DNA of 52,570 nucleotides, taken from positions 1 to 52,570 of the forward strand of contig DDQN01000074.1 of NCBI GenBank assembly GCA_002342685.1, given 5' to 3'. Below, piece by piece: positions 35,312-43,080 of this stretch. The translations under genes were made by a program, and so were the position numbers. The DNA is from Vibrio sp. UBA2441. GTDB lineage: Bacteria; Pseudomonadota; Gammaproteobacteria; Enterobacterales; Vibrionaceae. Position 1 is the stretch's first letter, and each line of letters opens with the position of its first letter. The notes beneath the pieces were generated by a model that did no database searches, had not been told where the DNA came from, and saw nothing but the letters and a program-made list of their open reading frames with translations.

Positions 35312-36162
35312 GATACTTGCTCTACTGGTTGTTGAGTTGAATCAAGAATCTTACTTGCCTTCGACGCTTCGCCTAACAATACCTCTGGTTCAGGTATATC
35401 AAGATCCCACTCAATTAATGTTCGGTGGCTACCGTGCTGTCTAACCCATTGAGTATAAAGTTGCCAAACTTCTACGCTAACAGGGCGGCTATGGGTATCA
35501 ATCCAAATCTCGCCACTGTCGGTTTGTTTTGTTGTAAATCCAGCAAGATGAATTTCTTTAACTGCGTGAGAGGGGATCCCCCCTAAATAGGTGCTGCACT
35601 TAAAGCCGTGATTAAAAGCTGAAACATGAATATTGTTGAAATCCAGAAGAATATCGCAACTAGTGCGATGCTGAACTTCGGATAAGAACTCCCATTCAGA
35701 AATAGTAGAATGGGAAAAGCGTAAATAGCTTGAAGGATTTTCGATCAAAAGAGGTCGTTTAAGATAATCCTGAACTGTTAAAACATTGCGACAAAATACA
35801 TCGAGTGCTTCTTCTGTATAAGGAAGTGGCAATAAGTCATTAAAATAGTGCCCACCATTTTCGCTCCAGCTTAGATGATCAGAGACCATAATAGGCTGTA
35901 TATCATCGACTAATGCTTTTAACTTAGCTAAATGATCATTGTTGACAGGAGAAACTGAACCTAATGATAACCCAATACCATGGCAGCTAATGTCGTAATG
36001 GTTCCGCAACTCACGAAGATTGTTCCTAAGCGGCGATTTAGGCTGAAAATAGTTTTCACTGTGAATTTCTAGCCAGCTTAAGTTGGGTTTCTGCGATTTA
36101 AAAAACTCAAGGTGGGGCATTCGTAAACCGACACCGACCATAGAATTGAAACTTGACTTCAT
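35308..36162 (-). CDS. bufB: Multinuclear non-haem iron oxidase (MNIO, DUF692), peptide-modifying enzyme BufB
   Basis: A 284-residue TIM-barrel enzyme of the DUF692/MNIO family, which uses two or three irons to modify cysteines in precursor peptides. Conserved His/Glu/Asp metal-ligand blocks appear in order: WLEIHSENYF, ISCHGIGLSLGS, MVSDHLSW, LIENPSSYL, LLDFNNIHVSAFNHG, EIHLAGF, WIDTHSRPV and LIEWDLDIP. In characterised bufferin and Haemophilus HvfABCD systems this enzyme turns precursor cysteines into copper-binding heterocycles. The presumed substrate is encoded 74 bases upstream. The ribosome site is AAGGGTTAGTAG. Confidence 0.88.
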   Translation of the reverse strand: MKSSFNSMVGVGLRMPHLEFFKSQKPNLSWLEIHSENYFQPKSPLRNNLRELRNHYDISCHGIGLSLGSVSPVNNDHLAKLKALVDDIQPIMVSDHLSWSENGGHYFNDLLPLPYTEEALDVFCRNVLTVQDYLKRPLLIENPSSYLRFSHSTISEWEFLSEVQHRTSCDILLDFNNIHVSAFNHGFKCSTYLGGIPSHAVKEIHLAGFTTKQTDSGEIWIDTHSRPVSVEVWQLYTQWVRQHGSHRTLIEWDLDIPEPEVLLGEASKASKILDSTQQPVEQVS

Positions 36163-36236
36163 CTACTAACCCTTACAATAAATCTTAAGCCAGCTAGAGC
36201 GGGTAACTGCTGAACCTAGCTGGCCAGATAGTGCTT

Positions 36237-36497
36237 TTAACTTGACTTGGTACTACCGCTGGCTAGTCGGTCACAAAGACCCTTTGGAACGACGATGAAT
36301 GCATCTTTTTGGCCATCAACTTTTGATGTTCCTGCACAAGAACTGGTTTTGGTTGCACAGTCATTTTTGCCAGCTTTGGCAACGCCATAACATCGTTCTT
36401 TTTCAGCAGCTAATACTTGAGTAGATGTTAAGGCAGTAGCTCCAATGGCTAGAAGGCTAGAAACAGCTGCAGTTACAGCAAGATTAGACTTTTTCAT
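36237..36497 (-). CDS. bufA1: DUF2282 bufferin precursor peptide (BufA1-type)
   Basis: An 86-residue precursor. A long signal peptide ends near residue 31 (STQVLAA/EKE). The mature part holds four cysteines (C36, C47, C54, C75) in the family frame ERCYGVAKAGKNDC, SSCAGT and VPKGLC. In known bufferins some of these cysteines are converted by the MNIO enzyme to copper-binding thiooxazole-type rings, and the peptide protects against copper stress. The start has a strong ribosome site (AAAGGAATGAATT). It heads the bufA1-bufB-bufC-bufD operon, divergent from uvrD. No ECF sigma/anti-sigma gene or known copper-sensor box is visible nearby. Confidence 0.87.
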   Translation of the reverse strand: MKKSNLAVTAAVSSLLAIGATALTSTQVLAAEKERCYGVAKAGKNDCATKTSSCAGTSKVDGQKDAFIVVPKGLCDRLASGSTKSS

Positions 36498-36733
36498 AAT
36501 TCATTCCTTTAGAAAGATCTTTAGTTATCAATGAAGCGAAACTGATGTTTATTATGTTGAGCATTTATCAGCTTGCTTAGAGTATAGGAGCAAATTTTTG
36601 AGAAGAAACTTTCAACTAAAAAGTAAAAATAATCATTTTTATTACCATTTGGTTTCTATTTAATTGTTTTTTATGCGTTATTTTGATGGGAAAATATCTT
36701 TAAAACATCAGATCAACTGAACATTGTTTAAGG

Positions 36734-36766
36734 TATAATCAATGAGCTATGTATAAATAAACAGTA
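36734..36766 (+). promoter_or_regulatory. uvrD promoter with LexA-like (SOS) box
   Basis: A perfect -10 hexamer (TATAAT, 36734-36739) is followed by CTATGTATAAATAAACAGTA (36747-36766), which matches 15 of 20 positions of the gammaproteobacterial LexA consensus; the right half (ACAGTA) is perfect and the left CTG reads ATG. The box would overlap the transcription start. uvrD is an SOS gene in E. coli. Confidence 0.5.
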
Positions 36767-36788
36767 ACTTGGTATCTGGGAATAAAAA

Positions 36789-38960
36789 ATGGACGCGGCA
36801 TTACTACTCGATGGTCTGAATGATAAACAACGAGAGGCAGTGGCTTCTCCTTTAGCAAATAATCTTATTTTAGCTGGTGCTGGTAGTGGAAAAACTCGAG
36901 TACTTGTTCATCGGATAGCGTGGCTTATAGCCGTGGAAAATGCCTCACCTTTTTCTATTATGTCCGTGACATTTACCAATAAAGCGGCAGCGGAAATGCG
37001 TGGCCGAATCGAAGAGTTAATGTTGGGCAGTGCGTCAGGAATGTGGAATGGCACTTTCCATGGTATTTGTCATAGAATTCTGCGCGCTCATTATCTTGAT
37101 GCCGCTCTGCCTGAAGACTTCCAAATTATAGATACAGATGATCAGCAAAGAATGCTTCGACGTTTGATTAAGGCTCAGAATCTTGATGAGAAACAATGGC
37201 CAGCAAAGCAAGCATCATGGTGGATTAATGGGAAGAAGGATGAAGGTTTAAGACCGAAGCACATTGATAGTTACCATGATCCAGTGACCCAAACCTGGCT
37301 ACAGGTATATACCGCCTATCAGGAAGCATGTGATAGGGCTGGTTTAGTCGATTTTGCGGAAATACTATTGCGCACTACAGAGTTGCTAAGGGATAAGAAA
37401 CATATCCGGGAACATTATCAGGCTCGTTTTAAACATATTCTTGTTGATGAGTTTCAAGATACCAACAATATCCAATATGCCTGGCTGAGAATGATGGCCG
37501 GCAAAGATTGTCATGTCATGATCGTTGGAGATGATGACCAATCAATTTATGGATGGCGTGGCGCAAAGATAGAGAATATACACAAATTTACAGAAGAGTT
37601 TGCCTCTGTAGATACGATTCGCCTGGAACAAAATTACCGCTCAACAAAGACAATCCTAAAAGCGGCCAATGAACTCATTATTAACAATACAGAGCGCATG
37701 GGCAAGGAGCTTTGGACTGACGGTGATGAAGGGGAAAAAATATCAATTTATTCCGCGTATAACGAACTAGATGAAGCTCGTTTTACCGTTAGCAAAATTA
37801 AGTCTTGGCAAGAGGATGGTGGGAAGCTGGATGATTGTGCAATGTTATATCGAAATAATGCACAGTCGCGCGTCTTAGAAGAGGCGTTAATACAAGCACG
37901 ATTACCTTACCGTATTTATGGAGGTATGAGGTTTTTCGAACGCCAAGAAATCAGAGATGCGCTTAGTTACCTACGATTAATGGCAAATAGAAGAGATGAT
38001 GCAGCATTTGAGCGTGTGGTGAATACACCAACAAGAGGACTGGGAGATAAAACATTAGAAACGGTTCGCTTTGCAGCAAGAGATCGTGGCGCTACTCTAT
38101 GGGAAGCAAGTAAGGCTCTTCTGGAAGAAAAAGTACTGGCGGGACGAGCCGCTGGGGCACTGAGTCGTTTTATTGAATTAATTAATGCATTAGAAGACGA
38201 TACCGTTGAGTATTCTTTGCATGAGCAAACTGACCATGTCATTAAGTCTTCGGGTTTGTTCGCAATGTATGAACAGGAAAAGGGCGAAAAATCAAAGGCG
38301 CGAATAGAAAACTTAGAAGAACTCGTAACGGCTACCCGCCAGTTTGAAAAACCAGAGGAAGCAGAAGACATGACTCTGCTTTCCGCATTTTTGTCACATG
38401 CAGCATTAGAAGCTGGTGAAGGGCAGGCTGATGAATTTGATGATGCAGTACAACTGATGACGTTACACAGTGCCAAAGGACTCGAATTTCCTATGGTATT
38501 CATGGTCGGTGTCGAGGAAGGTATGTTTCCAAGTCAAATGTCAGCAGAAGAAGCCGGACGTTTGGAAGAGGAGCGGCGCTTGTGTTATGTAGGAATGACC
38601 AGAGCAAAAGAGAAGCTTTATATTACCTATGCAGAAATGCGTCGTCTGTACGGACAGGACAAATATCATAAACCATCCCGTTTTATTCGTGAACTACCAG
38701 AAGATTGCCTGGAAGAAGTCAGAATGAAAGCTCAGGTTAGTCGTTCGACTTCCTCGGGGCGTTTCAGCCAATCGGTAGTAAAAGAGAGCTTTAACGAAAC
38801 AGGTTTTTCGTTGGGACAAAGAGTGAAGCATCCCAAGTTTGGTGAAGGAACTATTATCAACTTCGAAGGGAGCGGGCCTCAAAGTCGCGTACAGGTAGCG
38901 TTCAATGGCGAAGGCATAAAGTGGTTAGTAACTCAATATGCAAAGCTGGAAATACTTTAG
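36789..38960 (+). CDS. uvrD: DNA helicase II UvrD
   Basis: A 723-residue 3'-5' SF1A helicase for nucleotide-excision and mismatch repair. Walker A (AGAGSGKT) is at 29-36. Then follow VTFTNKAAAEM, ILVDEFQDTN, VGDDDQSIYGWRGA, VQLMTLHSAKGLEF and RRLCYVGMTRAK. The UvrD-specific C-terminus ends in the RNA-polymerase-binding tudor-like segment (GQRVKHPKFGEGTIINFEG, about 676-694), which Rep lacks. Length equals E. coli UvrD (720). The ribosome site is GGGAATAAAAA. It has a possible LexA box upstream and a terminator downstream. Confidence 0.96.
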   Translation: MDAALLLDGLNDKQREAVASPLANNLILAGAGSGKTRVLVHRIAWLIAVENASPFSIMSVTFTNKAAAEMRGRIEELMLGSASGMWNGTFHGICHRILRAHYLDAALPEDFQIIDTDDQQRMLRRLIKAQNLDEKQWPAKQASWWINGKKDEGLRPKHIDSYHDPVTQTWLQVYTAYQEACDRAGLVDFAEILLRTTELLRDKKHIREHYQARFKHILVDEFQDTNNIQYAWLRMMAGKDCHVMIVGDDDQSIYGWRGAKIENIHKFTEEFASVDTIRLEQNYRSTKTILKAANELIINNTERMGKELWTDGDEGEKISIYSAYNELDEARFTVSKIKSWQEDGGKLDDCAMLYRNNAQSRVLEEALIQARLPYRIYGGMRFFERQEIRDALSYLRLMANRRDDAAFERVVNTPTRGLGDKTLETVRFAARDRGATLWEASKALLEEKVLAGRAAGALSRFIELINALEDDTVEYSLHEQTDHVIKSSGLFAMYEQEKGEKSKARIENLEELVTATRQFEKPEEAEDMTLLSAFLSHAALEAGEGQADEFDDAVQLMTLHSAKGLEFPMVFMVGVEEGMFPSQMSAEEAGRLEEERRLCYVGMTRAKEKLYITYAEMRRLYGQDKYHKPSRFIRELPEDCLEEVRMKAQVSRSTSSGRFSQSVVKESFNETGFSLGQRVKHPKFGEGTIINFEGSGPQSRVQVAFNGEGIKWLVTQYAKLEIL

Positions 38961-38974
38961 GCTACATATAGGCT

Positions 38975-39006
38975 ACACGGGTAGTCATTGCCCGTGTTTA
39001 GTTTTA
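38975..39006 (+). terminator. Terminator of uvrD
   Basis: The arms ACACGGG and CCCGTGT are followed by TTAGTTTT, 14 bases after the uvrD stop. Confidence 0.8.
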
Positions 39007-39013
39007 GGCCTGT

Positions 39014-39051
39014 GAGAAAAAGAAAAGCCCCGATACTTTCATATCGGGGCT
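39014..39051 (-). terminator. Terminator of the CsrB-family RNA
   Basis: A 10-bp GC-rich stem (AGCCCCGATA/TATCGGGGCT, 6-base loop) is followed on the minus strand by TTTTCTTTTTCTC. Confidence 0.9.
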
Positions 39052-39431
39052 ATAGTCTTACTCGCAGCAATCCGGCTACTAAAAATGCTCCATGCATCTA
39101 ATCCATGATAGTGTGCTGTAATCCTTCAGCATATTCCTTTTCGTCGCCTTCCTAGCGGTGTCCTTGATCTTATCCTGATCTGCTAACAATCCTCGTTAGC
39201 GCACGTCACTTGTTCCTTGAGCGGTGTCCCTTACATCATCCTGATGTTCAGTCCTTGCCTCGTCCAGAGGTGTCCATTGTCTTTCCCTAGTAGTAACCAT
39301 CCTAGCTACTATTGATTCCATTCAATGTCCAATTCGCTTTCCGTGCCGACTATTCGTCCTGAATAACCGATTCTTCATCCTGAAGATTACCATTCCGTGG
39401 TGTTTCTTGTCCGTGTCAGCATCCTTCCGAC
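39016..39431 (-). ncRNA. CsrB/C/D-family regulatory RNA (CsrA sponge)
   Basis: A roughly 416-base minus-strand RNA with no reading frame. Read on the minus strand it contains about 26 GGA triplets, about 13 of them AGGA. Many sit in loops of short hairpins, for example GATC-AGGATAA-GATC (near 39172), ACATCA-GGA-TGATGT (near 39230) and TCTTCA-GGA-TGAAGA (near 39380). This is the layout of CsrB-type RNAs, which sequester the translational regulator CsrA. The 5' end is predicted at about 39431, because GTCGGAAGGATGCTGAC forms the usual first hairpin behind a -10 (TAATAT). A terminator (39026-39051 stem, then T-rich to 39014) closes it. A perfect VarA/GacA box lies upstream. V. cholerae has three such RNAs; which one this is I cannot say. 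Confidence 0.87.
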
Positions 39432-39438
39432 AACTTAA

Positions 39439-39444
39439 ATATTA
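39439..39444 (-). promoter_or_regulatory. Predicted -10 box of the CsrB-family RNA
   Basis: TAATAT on the minus strand, eight bases ahead of the predicted first nucleotide. No good -35 hexamer is seen, as expected for an activator-dependent promoter. Confidence 0.45.
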
Positions 39445-39588
39445 ACGATTTTAGGGCGAAGAACAATAGATTAAAACAGACTGTAAAAGGTCAAATAATA
39501 ACCATCTTAGCATAACCTATTAATGTTAAAGGTTTAAATGCTAATGCTCGGGCGTTGGATTAAGGGAATTAACTCGGATGACTTACGA

Positions 39589-39612
39589 GCTTGTAAGAGA
39601 TCTCTTACAAGC
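39589..39612. promoter_or_regulatory. VarA/GacA/UvrY-binding box
   Basis: A perfect 24-bp palindrome whose core is TGTAAG-AGATCT-CTTACA, an exact match to the GacA/UvrY/VarA consensus TGTAAG-N6-CTTACA. It is centred about 170 bases upstream of the predicted CsrB-family RNA start. It lies between that RNA and rarD. Confidence 0.85.
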
Positions 39613-39670
39613 ATAACTAGTGAAGTCGCAAACGTTGCCTGTGCATATTTTTTCATTTGTGGGGGTATAA

Positions 39671-40582
39671 TTATGCAGCTCGTGCTTTTCTCTTCTGTTT
39701 CGCATAATTAAGCCCATCAATACTAAACAAAAGTAGCGCTCCCCAGATAAATCCAAATGTAATTGCTTTATCTGAACTAAATGCTTCGTTGTATATGACA
39801 ACGGCTAACAAAAACATCAGACTAGGACCTATATATTGGAAAAAGCCCAATGTGGACAACATCATGCGAGTTGCAGCTCCATTAAAGCAGAGCAGTGGTA
39901 ACGTTGTGACTAATCCTGCCGAGATAAGCAAAACATTAAGAGACAGGTCATTTTGAGACAACGTAGCCGTCGGGCTATCGGTAATAAACAATAGATAGAT
40001 AGCGGCTGCTGGAAATAAAATAATCGTTTCTATGAAAAGACCAGTTTGCGCATCAAGATTGATTTTCTTTCTAAGTAAACCATAAAGTCCAAAGCTGCAT
40101 GCGAGTACAAGTGCTATAACAGGAATACTGCCAAAGGCAATTATTTGGATCGCCACGCCGGTAAAAGCGAGTGCAACAGCAAGCCACTGCAATTTACGCA
40201 ATCTTTCGCCTAAAAATATCATACCGAGTAACACATTTAGTAACGGGTTAATGTAATACCCTAAACTGGCGTCCAGCATGTGGTTGGTTTTTACGGCCCA
40301 AATAAAAATTAGCCAATTTGCACCAACAAGGAGAGATGTTGAGAGTAGATATAGAAGGCTTCTTTTATCTTTGATAACTCTTAAAACCGTTTCCCAGCGA
40401 CGGCTCATATGAATCAGTAGTGCCAAAAAGAAAAATGACCATACAACCCGATGACTTAAAATTTCAAGAGGAGTGACCTCTCCAAGAGCTTTAAAGTATA
40501 TAGGGGCAAAGCCCCACATAACGTAAGCGGCAATAGCGAATAGTACGCCCTGGCGAGAGCGAGTTTGTTCTTTTGTTGTCAT
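39671..40582 (-). CDS. rarD: EamA-family transporter RarD
   Basis: A 303-residue, 10-TM drug/metabolite transporter. The N-terminal RQGVLFAIAAYVMWGFAPIY and HRVVWSFFFLALL match RarD, a family associated with chloramphenicol resistance; its natural substrate is unknown. I chose the ATG at 40582 (MTTKEQTRSRQGV), close to the E. coli N-terminus, over a TTG 30 bases upstream. Divergent from recQ. In V. cholerae rarD and recQ also lie close to uvrD. Confidence 0.88.
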   Translation of the reverse strand: MTTKEQTRSRQGVLFAIAAYVMWGFAPIYFKALGEVTPLEILSHRVVWSFFFLALLIHMSRRWETVLRVIKDKRSLLYLLSTSLLVGANWLIFIWAVKTNHMLDASLGYYINPLLNVLLGMIFLGERLRKLQWLAVALAFTGVAIQIIAFGSIPVIALVLACSFGLYGLLRKKINLDAQTGLFIETIILFPAAAIYLLFITDSPTATLSQNDLSLNVLLISAGLVTTLPLLCFNGAATRMMLSTLGFFQYIGPSLMFLLAVVIYNEAFSSDKAITFGFIWGALLLFSIDGLNYAKQKRKARAA

Positions 40583-40754
40583 TAAATTTAGGTGCCTGAA
40601 TCTATTGGTCAATGTGTGAAGGTGAGCCAGATTAAATCGGAATTACCATTATACCTAACAATTTGATGTTTTATTCGTGTAAAAACCAAACTACAATGTT
40701 CGGCCATGTCATCACTGAGAAGACATGCCGTCACGCTCATTCGTTAGGAATCCC

Positions 40755-42593
40755 ATGACATCAACCCTTATCGCTGAAGATCCTCAACCCAACTCTTTTC
40801 AGGCAGAAAACGTGCTTAATAAGGTTTTTGGCTATCAAAAATTTAGAGATGGTCAACAAGAGGTTATTGACGCAGCATTAGTCAACCAAGACAGCTTAGT
40901 CATTATGCCTACAGGTGGAGGGAAGTCGCTTTGCTATCAGATCCCTGCATTGGTCAAAGAAGGTTTGACGTTAGTGATCTCCCCTTTGATTTCATTGATG
41001 AAAGATCAGGTTGACCAATTGAAGGCGAATGGTGTGTCGGCTGAATGCATCAATTCGACCATGACCAAAGAAACGTTGATTTCGATATATAATCGTATGA
41101 ACAGTGGTCAGCTAAAGTTGATTTATGTTTCACCGGAACGAGTACTGACTCAGGATTTTATTGAGCGTTTATCCCACATAAATCTATCAATGATTGCGGT
41201 GGACGAGGCGCATTGCATATCCCAGTGGGGGCATGATTTTAGACCTGAGTATGCTGCGCTTGGGCAGTTGAAGCAATATTTCCCTCACGCTTCGGTTATG
41301 GCCCTTACCGCGACAGCTGATGATGCTACCCGAAGAGATATTACCACCCGCTTAAGCCTTCATAATCCTTATAGCCATTTAGGTAGCTTTGACCGACCTA
41401 ATATTCGCTATAACCTAGTTGAGAAACATAAACCGGTATCTCAGGTGGTTCGTTTTCTAGCCACTCAAAAAGGACAATGTGGGATCATTTATTGTGGCAG
41501 CCGGAAAAAGGTCGAAATGCTAACTGAAAAGCTGTGTAACAATCATATTCGAGCAGCGGGTTACCATGCTGGCATGGATGCCGACGAAAGAGCTTATGTC
41601 CAAGATGCATTCCAAAAAGATGATATACAGATCGTCGTTGCGACTGTAGCTTTTGGTATGGGGATTAATAAACCCAATGTGCGCTTTGTGGTTCATTTTG
41701 ATATCCCCCGAAATATTGAGTCCTATTATCAGGAAACAGGCCGCGCAGGTCGAGATGGTTTACCAGCTGAAGCTATGATGTTGTTTGACCCAGCAGATAT
41801 GACATGGTTGAGAAAAATTCTTGATGAGAAACCAGATGGCCCACAAAAGCAGGTTGAAAGTCATAAACTGAATGCGATGAGCGCGTTTGCCGAAGCTCAA
41901 ACCTGCCGAAGGCAAGTATTGCTAAATTATTTTGGCGAATATAGGCATGAACCTTGCGGAAATTGCGACATATGTTTAGACCCACCAAAACACTTTGACG
42001 CGACGGAAGCTGCTCAAAAAGCGCTTTCTTGTGTTTACCGAGTGAAGCAGGGTTATGGTATGGGGTATGTGGTTGAGGTACTTAGAGGCATGCAAAACAT
42101 TCGCGTTAGAGAGAATGGTCATGACCACATTTCAACTTATGGGATTGGTAGGGAACACAGTCATGATTATTGGATTAGCATAATTCGTCAGCTTATTCAT
42201 AAAGGGCTTTTGACACAAAATATTACCAGTAATTCAACGTTGCAACTCACAGAGGAAGCAAGGCCATTATTACGCGGTGAAATGTCTTTAGAGCTTGCGG
42301 TACCCCGACTTGATACCTCTGTTAGATCGGCCAAATCAGACAAGCTATCTAATAAGCATTATGATAAGAAATTGTTCGCTAAACTTAGAAAACTACGTAA
42401 ATCCATTGCAGATGAAGATGGACTACCGCCTTACGTGGTATTTAGTGATGCCACGCTTATCGACATGGCCGAGATGCTGCCAACTTCCTACGGTGAAATG
42501 TTAGCGGTTAATGGCGTTGGGCAAGTAAAATTGGATAAATATGCCGATGATTTCCTAGATCTGATACAGGAGCATGTTACTCATGGAGAGTAA
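40755..42593 (+). CDS. recQ: ATP-dependent DNA helicase RecQ
   Basis: A 612-residue SF2 helicase for recombination and repair. Walker A (PTGGGKS) is at about 52-58, the DEAH box in AVDEAHCISQWGHDF (about 157), motif VI in QETGRAGRDG, the zinc-binding cysteines in CRRQVLLNYFGE and CGNCDICL, and a C-terminal HRDC domain (about 520-600). Length matches E. coli RecQ (609). The ATG at 40755 follows AGGAATCCC; an ATG 30 bases earlier lacks a ribosome site. Its 3' end overlaps the DUF3630 gene. Confidence 0.95.
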   Translation: MTSTLIAEDPQPNSFQAENVLNKVFGYQKFRDGQQEVIDAALVNQDSLVIMPTGGGKSLCYQIPALVKEGLTLVISPLISLMKDQVDQLKANGVSAECINSTMTKETLISIYNRMNSGQLKLIYVSPERVLTQDFIERLSHINLSMIAVDEAHCISQWGHDFRPEYAALGQLKQYFPHASVMALTATADDATRRDITTRLSLHNPYSHLGSFDRPNIRYNLVEKHKPVSQVVRFLATQKGQCGIIYCGSRKKVEMLTEKLCNNHIRAAGYHAGMDADERAYVQDAFQKDDIQIVVATVAFGMGINKPNVRFVVHFDIPRNIESYYQETGRAGRDGLPAEAMMLFDPADMTWLRKILDEKPDGPQKQVESHKLNAMSAFAEAQTCRRQVLLNYFGEYRHEPCGNCDICLDPPKHFDATEAAQKALSCVYRVKQGYGMGYVVEVLRGMQNIRVRENGHDHISTYGIGREHSHDYWISIIRQLIHKGLLTQNITSNSTLQLTEEARPLLRGEMSLELAVPRLDTSVRSAKSDKLSNKHYDKKLFAKLRKLRKSIADEDGLPPYVVFSDATLIDMAEMLPTSYGEMLAVNGVGQVKLDKYADDFLDLIQEHVTHGE

Positions 42594-42900
42594 AGCAACT
42601 TGGACACTGATTGAATATCTCGCTGATGACGGGAAGATAATTATTTCATCACCGGGTATTGATGTTGATTCATTTTCACAAGTAGGAGAATTACTGATCA
42701 GTACACTCTCCGCTACTATTGTAGAAAAACAATTTGATGCTGACCTTCATTCTTGGTTGATCGATTTTGAAGGTTGTCGTTTCTTCTTTAAAGCCGAACA
42801 TTATTCGGAATCTATTTGGTTCGAAGCTATAGCTGTAGAAAGTAGCCGCGAGGAATTTGATTACCTCGCAGAGATATTTAGAGTGGGATTTAAACTTTAG
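42583..42900 (+). CDS. DUF3630-family protein of unknown function
   Basis: A 105-residue acidic, cytoplasmic protein of the small DUF3630 type (LHSWLIDFEGCRFFFKAEHY and IWFEAIAVESSREEFDYLA). No catalytic motif seen. It overlaps the recQ end by 11 bases and uses the AGGAG inside recQ, so it is translated with recQ. A start 9 bases upstream would leave almost no space from the ribosome site. Function unknown. Confidence 0.65.
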   Translation: MESKATWTLIEYLADDGKIIISSPGIDVDSFSQVGELLISTLSATIVEKQFDADLHSWLIDFEGCRFFFKAEHYSESIWFEAIAVESSREEFDYLAEIFRVGFKL

Positions 42901-42963
42901 TTAAGTAAAAAGAGTTAAATTCTCACTTATTTAAAATAGAAACGTTTGCTTATATCACCTCGG

Positions 42964-42991
42964 TTGCAGACAACATTGAGTAATGTATAAT
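42964..42991 (+). promoter_or_regulatory. Promoter of yhhQ
   Basis: TTGCAG (42964-42969) and a perfect TATAAT (42986-42991) are 16 bases apart. Transcription from about 42998 would give an 83-base leader ending in the riboswitch. Confidence 0.68.
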
Positions 42992-43042
42992 CGCCGCCCG
43001 CTCAATAGAGCGATTGGTTTGAAGTGATGAGCACTTCAAGAA

Positions 43043-43075
43043 TTGGGTTCCCTCCACCCCATAAACAAAAAGGTA
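43043..43075 (+). promoter_or_regulatory. preQ1-I-type riboswitch
   Basis: The leader reads TTGGG, a 9-base loop, CCCCA, then TAAACAAAAAGGT. This is the preQ1-I plan: a 5-bp P1 stem (TTGGG/CCCCA with a flanking A), a C/T-rich loop, and an A-rich tail whose end is the ribosome site (AAGG) of yhhQ. It closely resembles the Thermoanaerobacter preQ1-I aptamer (CTGGG...CCCCAG...AACAAAACAAGG). Binding of preQ1 would pull the tail into a pseudoknot and hide the ribosome site. Hairpins at 42999-43012 and 43019-43039 precede it. Confidence 0.72.
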
Positions 43076-43080
43076 CAAAA

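Noticed and set aside
39049..39431. CRISPR or REP-type repeat array
   Set aside because: Repeated TCCT motifs sit in different short hairpins with no constant repeat length or spacers. The pattern is explained by a CsrB-type RNA on the minus strand.
43024..43080. Longer YhhQ starting at 43024
   Set aside because: It would encode through the preQ1-type aptamer and the hairpin before it. The ATG at 43081 has the ribosome site.
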